The notes beneath the pieces were generated by a model that was not told where the DNA came from, made no database searches, and was given only the letters and a program-made list of their open reading frames with translations. From Proteus alimentorum (GTDB lineage Bacteria > Pseudomonadota > Gammaproteobacteria > Enterobacterales > Enterobacteriaceae), in NCBI RefSeq assembly GCF_002607735.1, contig NZ_NBVR01000043.1:1-57964 (forward strand): a stretch of 57,964 bases of DNA. The letters are read 5' to 3'. Each line of letters begins with the position of its first letter. Positions within the stretch are counted from its first letter, which is position 1. Position numbers and translations under genes: made by a program. Positions 26,456 to 34,610 of the stretch are shown here, piece after piece.

Positions 26456-27793
26456 TCAAAGAAAAGCGAAGAAAATCATACCAATCACAGCACCTGTTGT
26501 GCCAAGAATAGTTTCCATTAATGACCATGTTTTTAAGGTTTGTGCTTCTGTTGCACCTGTAAATTTACCAAATAACCAGAAACCTGAGTCATTAACGTGG
26601 CTAAGAATAATAGAACCACCCGCAATACATACTGACAATGCAGCCATTTGCGCGCCACTGTAACCTAGCTCATTGATAACAGGTAACACTAAACCTACTG
26701 CGGTTAAACATGCAACCGTGGCTGATCCTTGAATAACACGCACCGCCCCTGCCAGAATAAAACACGCTACTGCAATTGGCATACCGGCACCAATTAATGC
26801 GTTACCTAAAGCTGGGCCAACGCCAGAATCCACCAACACTTGTTTAAAGACACCACCCGCACCTGTCACCAGTAAAATAATACCTGCTGGTTGGATTGCC
26901 GCGGAACAGATCTCCATCACTTTTTCTTTACTCATACCTCGGCGAATAGCAAGACCATAAATAGCCACTAAACAAGCCACAAGAATAGCGATAAAAGGAT
27001 GCCCCACAAATTCAAGGATGTTGTACAGGTCAGAACCTTTTTCAACAAAACGAGCACCAATGGTTTTACATCCCACTAAGACTAAAGGTAATAACACCAG
27101 TGCAAGACTGAAACCAAAAGAAGGCATTTTATTCTGACCTAAACTCGGCTCAGATAAATCTTTGGGTAATTCTAAGGTGACATAACGACTGATAAAGTTA
27201 CCGAAGATAGGGCCTGCTAATAACATTCCCGGAATAGCCGCACACAGACCAATTAAGATCATCCACCCAAAATCAGCATTCATTTGGTCGGCTAATAACA
27301 TCGGTGTCGGTCCCGGCAATAAGAAGGCTGCTGCACCTGCAACACCCGCAAATAAAGGGATGGCCATTTTCACTACATTGCCACCAGTACGGCGAGCAAC
27401 AGCAAATACAACACCAATTAATAAAACAACAGCAACATCAAAGAACAGGGGTAATGCACAGATTAAACCTGCAATACCTAAGGCATAGTTAGCCCGTTTC
27501 TCGCCAAAGTATTTTAATAATCGCACTGCAATTTGGTCTAAAGCACCTGTTTCGTGTAGCACTTTACCAAACATTGCGCCTAGCGCGACAACGATAGAGA
27601 GGAAACCTAATGTTCCCCCCATGCCGTTTTGCATGGTTTGGGTTATTTTTTCTAATGGCATACCAGAGAAAATACCCGCACCGATGGCCACAATCATTAA
27701 TGCGATAAAGGCATGTAAACGCGCATACATCACAAAAAAGAGCAGTAATAAAACCGAGCCAACCGCAGTTAGCACAAGCGTTAATGTACTCAT
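26456..27793 (-). CDS. gntU: Gluconate permease GntU
   Basis: This is a 445-residue polytopic membrane protein of the GntP gluconate:H+ symporter family. It closely resembles E. coli GntU as I recall that sequence, in length and in stretches such as MNADFGWMILIGLCAAIPGM and FKQVLVDSGVGPAL. It imports D-gluconate for phosphorylation by GntK. Its start overlaps the gntK stop by four bases (ATGA at 27790-27793), the same gntR-gntK-gntU order as E. coli. A GC-rich terminator follows. Induction should follow GntR release by gluconate. Confidence 0.95.
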   Translation of the reverse strand: MSTLTLVLTAVGSVLLLLFFVMYARLHAFIALMIVAIGAGIFSGMPLEKITQTMQNGMGGTLGFLSIVVALGAMFGKVLHETGALDQIAVRLLKYFGEKRANYALGIAGLICALPLFFDVAVVLLIGVVFAVARRTGGNVVKMAIPLFAGVAGAAAFLLPGPTPMLLADQMNADFGWMILIGLCAAIPGMLLAGPIFGNFISRYVTLELPKDLSEPSLGQNKMPSFGFSLALVLLPLVLVGCKTIGARFVEKGSDLYNILEFVGHPFIAILVACLVAIYGLAIRRGMSKEKVMEICSAAIQPAGIILLVTGAGGVFKQVLVDSGVGPALGNALIGAGMPIAVACFILAGAVRVIQGSATVACLTAVGLVLPVINELGYSGAQMAALSVCIAGGSIILSHVNDSGFWLFGKFTGATEAQTLKTWSLMETILGTTGAVIGMIFFAFL

Positions 27794-28344
27794 ACAGTTT
27801 CCCCTTCAAGAGTCCCTTGAGTGACTGAATTTATCTTATTAATTGCACTTTCAATCACATCATCAAGTGGCATTGAAATATCAATTTCATACACATCGTT
27901 TTCTGCTTTTGTTGGCTCTTCTAGGGTTTCAAATTGAGTCACTAACATTTGAGGTTTAAAGAAGTGCCCTTTACGTGCTTTTAAGCGACTTTCAATCAGT
28001 GCATAGTCACCTTTTAAATATAAAAAGTGCAGGCATTGATTGCCGTCTCTTAACATATCTCGATATTGTTTTTTCAACGCAGAACAAACAATTAACGAAA
28101 CACTATTGGTTCTTTGCATTGCAAATGCGGCATCATTTAATGCTTGTAGCCAAGGTTTACGATCTTCATCATTTAAAGCGTGGCCTGATGCCATTTTAGT
28201 AATATTTGAACGAGGATGGAGGAAATCGCCATCCAAAAATGCAGCGCCTGTACGTTGTGCGACACCACTTGCGACCGCAGATTTACCGCTGCCTGATACC
28301 CCCATTAAGATAAAAACATGGTGTAGGGATTGGGTATCGTTCAT
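27790..28344 (-). CDS. gntK: Gluconokinase GntK
   Basis: This 184-residue kinase phosphorylates D-gluconate to 6-phosphogluconate for the Entner-Doudoroff and pentose phosphate pathways. The P-loop GVSGSGKS is at residues 15-22, followed by FLDGDFLHPRSNITKMASGH, which is typical of the thermoresistant GntK family. It is slightly longer than the E. coli enzyme (about 175) because of a C-terminal extension that runs into the gntU start. A double GntR operator lies 40-68 bases upstream of its ATG, so transcription from there is repressed until gluconate appears. Confidence 0.95.
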   Translation of the reverse strand: MNDTQSLHHVFILMGVSGSGKSAVASGVAQRTGAAFLDGDFLHPRSNITKMASGHALNDEDRKPWLQALNDAAFAMQRTNSVSLIVCSALKKQYRDMLRDGNQCLHFLYLKGDYALIESRLKARKGHFFKPQMLVTQFETLEEPTKAENDVYEIDISMPLDDVIESAINKINSVTQGTLEGETV

Positions 28345-28383
28345 AGAATGCTCCTTTAAGGCAGATATTAAGTCTTTTTTGTA

Positions 28384-28412
28384 ATGTTACCCGTAACTGT
28401 TACGGGTAACAT
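28384..28412. promoter_or_regulatory. GntR double operator upstream of gntK
   Basis: ATGTTACCCGTAAC at 28384-28397 and its exact complement GTTACGGGTAACAT at 28399-28412 are separated by one T. Each arm matches the known GntR site ATGTTACCGGTAACAT closely, so two overlapping half-palindromic sites form one 29-base symmetric operator. It lies between gntR and gntK, 40 bases before the gntK start. Confidence 0.9.
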
Positions 28413-28560
28413 ATCTGAAGTGACAAGGTAAATACAACAACGATGATCAACTAAGAAGTGAAAATGTGAAGCTACTCTCAAATGAAAGTAAGATGATCTA
28501 CAAACTGACAACAAAATCTCTGCCCCACTTCCTTTTATTCACAGCAAATTTGGGAGTAAT

Positions 28561-28596
28561 AAAAAACCCTACTGTTACAAATATAACAATAGGGTT
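28561..28596 (-). terminator. Terminator of gntR
   Basis: AACCCTA-C-TGTTA and TAACA-A-TAGGGTT form a stem of 13 positions with one C-A mismatch around a 6-base loop. On the minus strand a T run follows. It lies 42 bases beyond the gntR stop and would keep gntR a separate transcript from gntKU. Confidence 0.82.
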
Positions 28597-28637
28597 CGAA
28601 AACATTGATTTTTAAATATTATCAATAAGTTAATTAA

Positions 28638-29633
28638 TTATATACTTTCACCCGTAATAATGCGGAAACCAACATCAATCACTTGACCTCGAGCCATTTT
28701 ACCTTTCATTCGCTTAAGCAATAAATCAGCAGCTTGTTGCCCCATTTCATCACGAGGGGTAAAGATACTCGCCAGACGAGGCGTCATCACCTGTCCAACA
28801 TCGTGTCCGTGAAAACCCGATATCGCAATATCCTCTGGCACAGAAATGCCTAAACGTTGACACTCAAAAACAGCACCAATCGCAATATCGTCATTGGTGC
28901 AATAAAGTCCATCTAAATCAGGATATTGCTTACGTGCAGCATGTAATAATTCAGCCCCTAACGAATAAGATGAGCTTTTTGGCGTCATCACATTACCAAT
29001 AGGTAAGCCCGCATTTTGCATTGCTTTTTCATAACCGTGTAAACGCATCAAGGTTCGTTCATCCTGTCTTGCGCCAAGGTAGACAACGCGTTTGCATCCG
29101 CGTTTAATCATCTCATTGACCATCTGTTCTGAAGCATCAACGTTATCTAATCCCACGGCCGAATCAAAACAAGGCGAAACGCTATCCATGATTTCCACCA
29201 CAGGAATACCTGCGGTTTCTAACATTTTCAATGTTTTTGGTGTATGCGTTCTTTCAGCAAGAATAAGCCCATCAATATTGTAAGAGAGTAATGAAAGCAG
29301 GCGTTCTTCTTCTTTTTCAGCACGATACCCGTAGTGCGCTAACATGGTTTGATAACCGTATTTATCAGTCACTGATTCAATACCACGAATAACTTCAGCA
29401 AAAACTTGGTTAGTTAAAGAAGGTAGCAATACCCCAATCGCATGACTGGTCGAATTAGATAAAATATCAGGTGCGCGATTAGGAATATAATTGAGGCTAT
29501 CTAATTCACGCGCAATTTTTTCTCGTAAAGCTTCTGAGACTTGTTCAGGGTTACGCAAAAAACGACTCACAGTCATTTTGGTAACACCAACTCGCGAAGC
29601 TACATCCTGTAATGAGGGGCGTTTTTTCTTCAT
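28638..29633 (-). CDS. gntR: Gluconate operon repressor GntR (LacI family)
   Basis: This 331-residue LacI-family repressor has the helix-turn-helix at residues 7-26 (LQDVASRVGVTKMTVSRFL) and a periplasmic-binding-like sugar domain. The stretches PNRAPDILSN, SLTNQVFAEV and AHYGYR match E. coli GntR as I recall it. It represses gluconate genes and is released by gluconate. I chose the ATG at 29633, giving MKKKRPS as in E. coli; a TTG twelve bases earlier would add four residues. It is followed by its own terminator, then by the double operator and gntK. Confidence 0.94.
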   Translation of the reverse strand: MKKKRPSLQDVASRVGVTKMTVSRFLRNPEQVSEALREKIARELDSLNYIPNRAPDILSNSTSHAIGVLLPSLTNQVFAEVIRGIESVTDKYGYQTMLAHYGYRAEKEEERLLSLLSYNIDGLILAERTHTPKTLKMLETAGIPVVEIMDSVSPCFDSAVGLDNVDASEQMVNEMIKRGCKRVVYLGARQDERTLMRLHGYEKAMQNAGLPIGNVMTPKSSSYSLGAELLHAARKQYPDLDGLYCTNDDIAIGAVFECQRLGISVPEDIAISGFHGHDVGQVMTPRLASIFTPRDEMGQQAADLLLKRMKGKMARGQVIDVGFRIITGESI

Positions 29634-29863
29634 TTTATATCGCAACTATCCAAAAACACTCGTATTAATACGCGCTTTAATTTTCCAAGAACGCTGATTA
29701 TAGCCCTAGGTTATACACTATTTCGAATAAAGTTTTTCAGATGTGTGCCTAGATTTGATTTTGACTGATGATCCCTTGACTTAAGCCAAAGGAAATATAG
29801 TATTCATCGCTGTATAATTAACGAAATAACGACCTCAATATAAAACAATAATAGCGTGAACCT

Positions 29864-30895
29864 ATGGCAATCCACAGACGACAATTTTTAACGTACCTCT
29901 CTACTTTTGCCGTACTATCGGCACTTCCACATACTGTCAGAGCAGCAATTACTTCACGTATTGCCGCTCAATTTGGTCATGTTCCGGCATCAACCGCAAT
30001 CCATCGCGTAATAAGTGCAGGACCGCCTACTGATCAATTGTTACTTGCATTAGCCCCCGAAAAATTATTGGGTTTTTCCTCACTTAATTTAGAGAAAAGT
30101 CCTTTATTTTCAGATGAACTGCGTAAATTACCTCGTTTAGGGCGCTTATCCGGACGAGGAAGTACACTCTCTTTAGAAGCGTTACTGGCGCTAGAGCCCG
30201 ATATCATTATTGATAGTGGTAATGTGGATGAAACCTATCGTTCATTAGCAAAACGTGTTTCTGATCAAACAGGTGTACCCTATGTGTTAATTGATGGCAC
30301 ATTAAAAGATAGCCCCGCTCAGTTACGTCAAACGGGGGCTTTACTCGGTGTTGCAGAAAAAGCAGAAACATTAGCACTTATTGCAGAGCAGTATCTTAGC
30401 GATGCCACCTTGTTTGCATCGACACAAAAAACAAGCCCTCGTTTTTACCTTGCTCGTGGAGCGAAAGGGTTACAAACAGGTGCAAAAAGCTCTATCCATA
30501 CCGAAGCTATTGAAATGTTAGGTTTTGAAAATGTGGTAGATATTCCTGATTTCACGGGGTTAACGGATGTTTCACCAGAACAACTGTTAATGTGGGATCC
30601 TGAAATTATCATCACTCAAGATGAAAATGCCTATCAGCAAATTATGCAAGACTCTGTATGGAAAAGCATCCAAGCCGTTAAAAACAACAAAGTGTTACTG
30701 TTTAAAGGCTTACCATTTGGTTGGTTAGATGGTCCTCCTGGTATCAACCGTCTAATGGGGATGCGTCGATTACAGAGCCATTTTGACGCTAAAATAGAAA
30801 AACAAGCCGCTCAAGATCTACAAAATTACTTTGCTCATTTTTATCATACGCAATTAAGTGCTGAACAATGTCAGCAATTGCTGGGGTATTCATGA
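29864..30895 (+). CDS. Substrate-binding protein of a FecBCD-type metal-chelate ABC transporter
   Basis: The 343-residue product is a periplasmic binding protein of the siderophore/cobalamin class (type III). A twin-arginine signal is present (HRRQFLTYL, then SALPHTVRAA), so export may use the Tat system. The typical early motif ISAGPPTDQLLLALAPEKLL and later LEALLALEPDIIID and SPEQLLMWDPEIIIT are present. It should hand a metal complex to the permease encoded next. It overlaps the permease start as ATGA at 30892-30895. The substrate is not known; the later genes of the operon argue against a standard ferric siderophore-only system. Confidence 0.88.
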   Translation: MAIHRRQFLTYLSTFAVLSALPHTVRAAITSRIAAQFGHVPASTAIHRVISAGPPTDQLLLALAPEKLLGFSSLNLEKSPLFSDELRKLPRLGRLSGRGSTLSLEALLALEPDIIIDSGNVDETYRSLAKRVSDQTGVPYVLIDGTLKDSPAQLRQTGALLGVAEKAETLALIAEQYLSDATLFASTQKTSPRFYLARGAKGLQTGAKSSIHTEAIEMLGFENVVDIPDFTGLTDVSPEQLLMWDPEIIITQDENAYQQIMQDSVWKSIQAVKNNKVLLFKGLPFGWLDGPPGINRLMGMRRLQSHFDAKIEKQAAQDLQNYFAHFYHTQLSAEQCQQLLGYS

Positions 30896-31890
30896 GTCAA
30901 TCAGTACGCATCACGCTTTTATTTGCGTTATTCTCAATCGTCGCATTGATTGCCATCACTAGTGGTAAGTATTCACTTACCGCTAATGAACTGTGGACAC
31001 TGATGAGTAATAAATTAATCGGCAATGTGGAATACAGCAGAACTGAAACCGTCTTTTGGCAAATAAGATTTCCCCGTGTTCTGGCAGCAATCTTAATTGG
31101 TGGCGGACTCGCGATTGCGGGGGCAGCTTATCAAGGTATGTTCCGTAATCCATTAGTATCCCCTGATATTCTTGGCGTTTCATCAGGGGCGGGCGTGGGT
31201 GCAGTTTTAGGTATTTTCCTTGGGCAATCGATGTTATCTATTCAGCTATTTGCCTTTGCCGGCGGTTTAGTAACGGTTGCCTTAGTCTACTTTATCGCAA
31301 GGCTAGCGAAACAACACGATCCGGTGCTTTCCCTTGTGTTGGTTGGTATTGCGATTAGTGCATTATGTGGCTCAGCAATCTCATTAATGAAAATTCTCGC
31401 TGATCCTTATACGCAATTGCCTTCAATTACCTTTTGGCTCTTGGGTGGGCTTTCAACCATTACGGCTTCTGATTTAATTTCTGTAGCACCTTTAATGCTG
31501 ATTGGTTTTATTCCACTTATTTTACTGCGCTGGCGTATGAACATTCTCAGTTTATCTGATGAAGAAGCCAGAGCATTAGGTTTAAACGTTGAGATAACAC
31601 GATTAGTCTTTATTTTGTCAGCCACATTAATCACCGCAAGTGCCGTTTCTATCGCAGGCATTATTGGCTGGTTAGGCTTAATAGTGCCACATATTGCAAG
31701 ATTGTTAGTGGGCGCCAATTTTAGCCAACAACTCCCCGTTTCCTTGCTTGTGGGTGCCATTATGCTGCTAATCACTGACACATTAGCGCGAACAATAGCC
31801 AATATTGAACTTCCATTAGGCATTTTAACCTCCGCCATTGGTGCGCCATTCTTCTTAATGTTGTTACTTAGAACAAGGAAAGGCGCATGA
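30892..31890 (+). CDS. FecCD-family ABC transporter permease
   Basis: This 332-residue inner-membrane permease belongs to the BtuC/FecCD family. Family motifs are clear: RFPRVLAAILIGGGLAIAGA, FRNPLVSPDILGVSSGAG, and near the end GIIGWLGLIVPHIARLLVGA. About ten transmembrane helices are expected. The ATG at 30892 was chosen because it overlaps the previous stop; a longer frame begins at 30868 inside the upstream gene. It overlaps the ATPase start by four bases (31887-31890). Confidence 0.93.
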   Translation: MSQSVRITLLFALFSIVALIAITSGKYSLTANELWTLMSNKLIGNVEYSRTETVFWQIRFPRVLAAILIGGGLAIAGAAYQGMFRNPLVSPDILGVSSGAGVGAVLGIFLGQSMLSIQLFAFAGGLVTVALVYFIARLAKQHDPVLSLVLVGIAISALCGSAISLMKILADPYTQLPSITFWLLGGLSTITASDLISVAPLMLIGFIPLILLRWRMNILSLSDEEARALGLNVEITRLVFILSATLITASAVSIAGIIGWLGLIVPHIARLLVGANFSQQLPVSLLVGAIMLLITDTLARTIANIELPLGILTSAIGAPFFLMLLLRTRKGA

Positions 31891-32681
31891 TCATTGCTAA
31901 TGCAAAACAGATCGCCATTGGCTATAAAGACAAAACCTTAATTAAAGATCTCTCATTCCACATCGAGCAAGGACAAATCATCTGCTTATTAGGCGCAAAT
32001 GGCTGCGGAAAAACCACACTGATGAGAACGCTGTTAGGGCTAATACCTTGCATTGATGGTGAGATTAATATTGCGGGTAAAAAACTAAGTGAGTGGTCAC
32101 CAACAGAACTTGCTAAAGTGGTAGCGTATGTTCCTCAAGCCACACATATCCCCTTTTCATTCAATGTTATCGATATGGTTGTGATGGGACGAGGCGCCCA
32201 TCTCTCCTTTTTCTCTATGCCTAGCTCACAAGATAAAACAATGGCAATGGAAACCTTAGAAATGCTCTCGCTTTCTCATCTTGCTTACCGAACTTTTGAT
32301 ACCTTAAGTGGTGGTGAAAAACAGATGGTATTGATTGCTCGCGCGTTGGTGCAACAACCTAAGTTGTTGATTATGGATGAACCTGCTGCAAGCCTTGATT
32401 TTGGTAATCAAATCAAACTGCTTACCCAAGTTAAGGCATTAAAAGCATTAGGGATCAGTGTTTTTATGTCTACACATCACCCTCAACATGCCGCCTCTTT
32501 GGCGGATGAGGTGATTTTACTAACACCTCATACACCTGTTTTACAAAACAGCCCTAACATTTTGCTGACACCCGACAATTTAGCGCACCTTTATGGTGTA
32601 CAACCCACAGATATTCAGGCGCATTTTCACGCCTACCCTGATAATAAAAATGACCATAGGCAAGAATATGAACACTATTGA
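31887..32681 (+). CDS. ABC transporter ATPase (FepC/FecE type)
   Basis: This 264-residue ATPase energises the FecBCD-type importer. Walker A is GANGCGKTT (residues 36-44), the signature is LSGGE (140-144) and Walker B is LIMDEP (161-166). STHHPQHAASLADEV gives the switch histidine. The length is typical for siderophore and cobalamin importers. Its end overlaps the methyltransferase gene by 14 bases, so the enzyme genes downstream are translated from the same message. Confidence 0.94.
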   Translation: MIIANAKQIAIGYKDKTLIKDLSFHIEQGQIICLLGANGCGKTTLMRTLLGLIPCIDGEINIAGKKLSEWSPTELAKVVAYVPQATHIPFSFNVIDMVVMGRGAHLSFFSMPSSQDKTMAMETLEMLSLSHLAYRTFDTLSGGEKQMVLIARALVQQPKLLIMDEPAASLDFGNQIKLLTQVKALKALGISVFMSTHHPQHAASLADEVILLTPHTPVLQNSPNILLTPDNLAHLYGVQPTDIQAHFHAYPDNKNDHRQEYEHY

Positions 32682-33492
32682 AACCACGGATTTTGCTGAA
32701 CTTTATAAAAACCACATGGTACAGGCTGAAAGAACCAAAAAAGAACCTGAGCATTGGGACAAACGTGCTGAAAAAATGGCAGAGACCTGTGCTAACCCTA
32801 ACGATCCTTATTTAATAAAATTTCGTGAAATGATGGATTTTACCGATGCTGAAACCCTATTAGATGTAGGCTGTGGCCCTGGCTCTATTAGCATTCATGT
32901 GGCAGACAAATTCAAAAAAACCATTGGTATTGATTACAGTACAGGTATGTTAGCCGTTGCTAAACGCAGAGCTGAACAAGCAGGTATCAATCATGCTGAA
33001 TTTATCACTTGCTCATGGGAAGATAGTTGGGATGATCTTCCTCGTTGTGATATCGCAGTGGCTTCACGCTCAACGTTAGTGATGGATTTAAAAGCGGCGT
33101 TAATCAAACTGAATCGTCAAGCGAAATTACGTGTTTATACCACTCACACAGTCTCTCCAACCTTTGTTGATCAGCGTATTATTCGCTTGTTAGGTCGTGA
33201 TGTACCGACATTACCCACCTATATTTATGCGGTAAACATGCTAAACCAAATGGGCATTCACCCTAAAGTAGATTATATCCGTAGCCGTAATTGCCAAAGT
33301 AATTTCAATAACCTTGAGCAATTTATTGAAGGTATTAACTTCTCCGTAGGGCCTTTAAGCGAAGACGAAATTGTACGCCTAACTCATTACTATCATGAAA
33401 GTATTGAAAAAGGTGTTTCACTGATTTCACCAACTCGTGATTGGGCGATGGTTTCTTGGGATGTCGTCCCTGAAAGTGAGCTAAACCTATGA
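32668..33492 (+). CDS. Class I SAM-dependent methyltransferase in a metal-uptake operon
   Basis: This 274-residue protein has a Rossmann methyltransferase fold. Motif I is LLDVGCGPGS (residues 64-73), followed by the acidic end of the second strand (GIDYSTGML) and CDIAVASRS. I chose the ATG at 32668, which has AGG seven bases upstream; longer frames lie inside the ATPase gene. It overlaps the next gene by four bases. The acceptor is not known. Its place between an importer and a ModD-like enzyme suggests it methylates a small metal ligand or an imported compound, but it could also modify a cofactor. Confidence 0.85.
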   Translation: MNTIETTDFAELYKNHMVQAERTKKEPEHWDKRAEKMAETCANPNDPYLIKFREMMDFTDAETLLDVGCGPGSISIHVADKFKKTIGIDYSTGMLAVAKRRAEQAGINHAEFITCSWEDSWDDLPRCDIAVASRSTLVMDLKAALIKLNRQAKLRVYTTHTVSPTFVDQRIIRLLGRDVPTLPTYIYAVNMLNQMGIHPKVDYIRSRNCQSNFNNLEQFIEGINFSVGPLSEDEIVRLTHYYHESIEKGVSLISPTRDWAMVSWDVVPESELNL

Positions 33493-34337
33493 TTTATTAT
33501 CCTGATGCCTTTCTTGATAATTTATTGATGGAAGATATTCAATATGGTGATCTCACTAGCCGAGCGCTTAATATTGGTGCTCAGCTAGGTACAATGACAT
33601 TTACACGCCGTGAAGCCGGTTGTGTTAGTGGGATCACGCTAGGTTGCCGTTTATTGGAAAAGTTAGGGTTAGAGGTAAAAGCACATCGACAAGACGGTGA
33701 TTTTGCCGACAAAGGCGATTGTTTAATCACTGCGGAAGGCCGAGCAGATGCACTACACCAAGGCTGGAAAGTGGTACAAAACGTGCTGGAGTGGAGTTGT
33801 GGTGTGAGTGACTATATGGCAAGAATGCTAGAAATCTATCACCGCTATCAACCTAAAGGGCAAATTGCCTGTACACGCAAAAATATCCCAAATACCAAGT
33901 TACTGGCAACACAAGCGGTACTTGCGGGCGGTGGTGTTATTCATCGTCAAGGCTGTTCTGAAACGATTTTACTCTTTGCTAATCATCGTCGATTTTTATC
34001 AGAGCCTGATAATTGGGCACAACACGTTAAGCAGTTACGCCAAGCGGCACCTGAAAAATGTATTGTTGTAGAAGCTGATGATATCGAACAAGCAAGAGAA
34101 GCGTTAAAAGCACAGCCTGATATTTTACAGCTTGATAAATTCTCGATTGAAGATATTGCTCAACTTCAACAAGAAGCGCCTGAAATTGCGCCCCATTGCC
34201 ACCTTTCTTTAGCTGGCGGTATTAACCTGAAAACGATTGAGAAATACGCACAAACAGGCATTACTTTAATGGTGACGTCTGCACCTTATTACGCACCACC
34301 GGCGGATATTAAAGTTCGCCTTTATCCAAAAGATTAA
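33489..34337 (+). CDS. modD: ModD-like homologue of quinolinate phosphoribosyltransferase
   Basis: This 282-residue protein belongs to the nicotinate-nucleotide pyrophosphorylase (NadC) superfamily and resembles the ModD subgroup. Visible motifs are EDIQYGDLTSRAL, VVQNVLEWSCGVS, CTRKNIPNTKLLATQAVLAGG with HRQGCSE, and SLAGGINLKTI. NadC makes nicotinate mononucleotide from quinolinate. ModD proteins lie in metal-transport operons and have no proven reaction that I know of. No molybdate transporter genes (modABC) are here. It overlaps the methyltransferase gene as ATGA. A role in making or altering a pyridine-carboxylate-like metal ligand is a reasonable inference, not shown. Confidence 0.86.
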   Translation: MIYYPDAFLDNLLMEDIQYGDLTSRALNIGAQLGTMTFTRREAGCVSGITLGCRLLEKLGLEVKAHRQDGDFADKGDCLITAEGRADALHQGWKVVQNVLEWSCGVSDYMARMLEIYHRYQPKGQIACTRKNIPNTKLLATQAVLAGGGVIHRQGCSETILLFANHRRFLSEPDNWAQHVKQLRQAAPEKCIVVEADDIEQAREALKAQPDILQLDKFSIEDIAQLQQEAPEIAPHCHLSLAGGINLKTIEKYAQTGITLMVTSAPYYAPPADIKVRLYPKD

Positions 34338-34515
34338 ATAAAAATAAAAGCTTATCAGTAAGTGAGTATTTACCTATTTAATCAACAATAAACAAAGACA
34401 ACATAAGCTCAGAATAAGGAAAGTTATTAACAAGAAAAAGGGTGTCGTAGCATAGAGAAATAACTTTGCTGTGCTTCGCTTATTTTCATTATGTTGCTTT
34501 GTTTTATAACAAACC

Positions 34516-34540
34516 GAGTGCTAACACATTGTTAGTACTC
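34516..34540. promoter_or_regulatory. Inverted repeat between modD and the TonB-receptor gene
   Basis: GAGTGCTAACA and TGTTAGTACTC are complementary except for one position and enclose CAT. The repeat lies in the 273-base gap, about 70 bases before the receptor start. It may be a metal-responsive operator or a weak terminator for the upstream operon. It does not match the Fur, Zur or NikR consensus sequences I know. Confidence 0.45.
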
Positions 34541-34610
34541 ATTTTATTCATTTGTTTTTACACATATCGTTATATAAAAAATTATATATTGATTGTATAT
34601 TGAGATTGGA

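Noticed and set aside
28565-28596. Second GntR-type operator
   Set aside because: It contains TGTTA and TAACA but lacks the GntR core spacing and has the stem and T run of a terminator on the strand of gntR.
33489-34337. NadC, the NAD-synthesis enzyme
   Set aside because: The fold is shared, but operon context with a metal-chelate importer and methyltransferase favours the ModD subgroup.
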